A stretch of 64,000 nucleotides of DNA from NCBI RefSeq assembly GCF_048771995.1, contig NC_133032.1, positions 29,599,501 to 29,663,500 on the forward strand, written 5' to 3'. The DNA comes from Taeniopygia guttata (lineage: Eukaryota; Chordata; Aves; Passeriformes; Estrildidae). Both the position numbers and the translations under genes were made by a program. Below are positions 63,201 through 64,000 of this stretch, one piece after another. Each line of letters begins with the position of its first letter. Positions within the stretch are counted from its first letter, which is position 1. The notes below the pieces were generated by a model. That model was not told the origin of the DNA and made no database searches. It worked only from the letters and a program-made list of their open reading frames with translations.

Positions 63201-63991
63201 GTGTGGTGATGACAACATGGAAGAGCAGAGCCACAAACAGGCGGGAGGAATAAAGGTTCATCGCCTCCTGGCACTCGGGCACCTGGAGAATCACCCAGAG
63301 CACCAGAGTTGCCTGCAAGAGAACAGCCCAAGGCAGCGCTCAGTGACGAGGTGTCCATGGGGCAGGATCCAAGAGCCGATGCAGGGGGAGCAGTGGGCTG
63401 GGTGCCCCCTGAGCCTGCCCCTAGCCCAGGTTTCAGCCCAGCAACTGAGGCTTAGAGAGGATGGAGAGCTGCTGGCAACCTGGGGGTGAGCAAAGGCCAG
63501 TTCCAGAAACTCACAGCCAGGGCAAAGACATCCTCGTTGTCCCCATCAGAGGTGCACATGCTGTGCAGAGGCCAGTTCTCCATCACACAGAGCAGTGTTG
63601 GCAGCACCTTTTCCACTGTGGGACTCGATGAGCCTATGGTTCTCCACATCATTGCAGCGGCTCTGTGGGATCAGAGCTCTGTGTCAGGGGCATCTCAGTC
63701 ACAGCACCATGCCCTGTGCACCCGTGGGGGCCCAGGTGACAGAGCCTTGAAGGGCATGGGGGGAGTACTGGCAGCAGGCTCAGCAAACAGAGGGGCCCGA
63801 GGCTCCTGGGCCTCTCTGCCTGTCTGGCAGAGCCCCTTGGGCAGGCTGTGCAGGGCTGTGGGCCCTAAAGGCTGCTGAGCCCTGAGCTCTCAAGGCTCGT
63901 GGGCCCCATACCTGTCACACGTTGGGGCACAGCGCAGGAGGGTCAGCACCATGTCAGCAGGGTGTTCTTCAGCCAGCCTCAGAATGTCAAT
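60000..63991 (-). CDS. Maestro heat-like repeat (MROH-like) protein, C-terminal twelve exons
   Basis: Twelve exons join without a frame break on the minus strand: 63991-63912, 63662-63515, 63312-63122, 63038-62901, 62630-62516, 62343-62206, 61984-61808, 61677-61522, 61362-61264, 60904-60802, 60567-60511 and 60205-60000. They give 535 residues and a TGA at 60002-60000. Family blocks include LAEEHPADMVLTLLRCAPTC, CTSDGDNEDVFALA, MERKRGWDTLLCADTQHYAV, LLELLGDAHGEVVSM and AEHLRRALPYLES. The protein is a helical HEAT-repeat solenoid of unknown biochemical role; there is no signal peptide or membrane segment in this part. Introns are about 90-360 bases and the region is GC-rich. The 5' exons lie beyond the right edge. 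It matches the MROH family that is expanded in birds; which member cannot be said. Confidence 0.9.
60511..60567 (-). CDS. MROH-like exon 11 in window
   Basis: This short 57-nt exon encodes (G)TAGQYLKGQPAELQVLSQ, joining by split codons on both sides. Splice sites are cccag and gtgagt. Confidence 0.88.
60802..60904 (-). CDS. MROH-like exon 10 in window
   Basis: The exon has 103 nt and encodes LAEDRSRAAEHLRRALPYLE, SPQEPLREAAVRFM and the first base of a Gly codon. Splice sites are tccag and gtgagc. Confidence 0.92.
61264..61362 (-). CDS. MROH-like exon 9 in window
   Basis: The exon has 33 codons in phase 0, encoding ASQKTLLCAAGFLKKKGMKQ and MVKEKLLKFANCL, a Lys-rich amphipathic pair. Splice sites are tccag and gtaagg. 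Confidence 0.92.
61522..61677 (-). CDS. MROH-like exon 8 in window
   Basis: The exon has 52 codons in phase 0, encoding DSSHVQLLSIQLFEKVMDLV, VDEAKKPLKRIVNQSQIPL and HCHEDNQRVAN. Splice sites are cctccag and gtgagg. Confidence 0.92.
61808..61984 (-). CDS. MROH-like exon 7 in window
   Basis: The exon has 59 codons in phase 0, encoding ARRMYPLSQGLLELLGDAHG, a EVVSMSLSVFMNVLQNKNI block and KLAEALLPLFDH. Splice sites are cacag and gtaagg. Confidence 0.92.
62206..62343 (-). CDS. MROH-like exon 6 in window
   Basis: The exon has 46 codons in phase 0, encoding VLGGLDLSECGGSILEMMSR, YLRSECRERRRLALRGLVV and LAKDPVM. The LALRGLVVLAKDP block is typical of a HEAT-repeat helix pair in this family. Confidence 0.92.
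62516..62630 (-). CDS. MROH-like exon 5 in window
   Basis: The exon has 115 nt and encodes ELRHVSVPFCSYIAFRLLRP and then EEPCWDLPFLAFLVE. The acceptor is ccctgccag and the donor gtgagc. Confidence 0.9.
62901..63038 (-). CDS. MROH-like exon 4 in window
   Basis: The exon has 138 nt and encodes FAVQAMKALLCRLQWDHVVV followed by AMERKRGWDTLLCADTQHYA and VGLLA. It begins and ends inside Arg codons shared with its neighbours, and the donor is gtgaga. Confidence 0.9.
63122..63312 (-). CDS. MROH-like exon 3 in window
   Basis: The exon has 191 nt, starting in phase 0 and ending in AG of a split Arg. It encodes ATLVLWVILQVPECQEAMNL, an YSSRLFVALLFHVV helix and EEAATFWRACWEEHRLHSKP. The donor is GTCCCA, weak against the usual GTRAGT. 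Confidence 0.85.
63515..63662 (-). CDS. MROH-like exon 2 in window
   Basis: The exon has 148 nt, completing the split Arg codon with its first base. It encodes AAAMMWRTIGSSSPTVEKVL, then PTLLCVMENWPLHS and CTSDGDNEDVFALA, with a gtgagt donor. Confidence 0.88.
63912..63991 (-). CDS. MROH-like exon 1 in window
   Basis: The exon has 80 nt: 26 codons plus AG of a split Arg codon. It encodes IDILRLAEEHPADMVLTLLR and then CAPTCD. The acceptor is ctgcag at the window edge and the donor gtatgg. The LAEEHPAD block is a hallmark of avian MROH-like proteins. Confidence 0.88.
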
Positions 63992-64000
63992 CTGCAGCCA

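Overview
The window looks like a vertebrate nuclear chromosome from a bird, most likely a passerine. The evidence is the set of short spliced exons, CR1 LINE tails, LTRs of types familiar from avian genomes, and a maestro heat-like repeat (MROH-like) gene of the kind expanded in birds. The species call is an inference from these signals; no database search was possible.

Left part (1-18.6 kb, + strand): the last nine coding exons of CPS1, mitochondrial carbamoyl-phosphate synthase 1. They encode about 314 residues: the end of the second ATP-grasp domain and the whole C-terminal MGS-like allosteric domain. All splice sites are GT/AG, the phases close, and the frame ends at a TAG directly after the MGS-like domain, which separates CPS1 from CAD. 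The 5.8-kb intron between exons e and f carries a probable antisense LTR.

Middle (18.6-59.8 kb): mostly AT-rich DNA with no recognisable gene. It holds a 39-bp G-rich minisatellite (25.96-26.19 kb). Next to it is a degraded endogenous retrovirus with an LTR, a tRNA-Trp-type primer binding site and the first codons of gag (26.4-26.9 kb). Further right are three CR1 3' fragments, a 127-bp tandem duplication, and a 1.29-kb solo LTR with a perfect 5-bp target-site duplication and its own 39-bp minisatellite (51.3-52.6 kb). A second, unrelated LTR with five CCAAT boxes follows at once (about 52.9-53.7 kb).

Right part (59.8-64 kb, - strand): the DNA becomes GC-rich and compact. Twelve consecutive exons of an MROH-like HEAT-repeat gene can be joined in one frame (535 residues plus stop), with a poly(A) signal downstream. 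The 5' part runs off the right edge. This gene and CPS1 are convergent, about 42 kb apart.

The two genes have no evident functional link. No new multi-gene system was found. The observations most worth checking are the internally deleted tRNA-Trp retrovirus remnant, the repeat-bearing solo LTR, the CCAAT-rich LTR, the G-quadruplex minisatellite, the intact MROH-like gene beside CPS1, and the retained N-acetylglutamate pocket in CPS1 of a presumably uricotelic animal.
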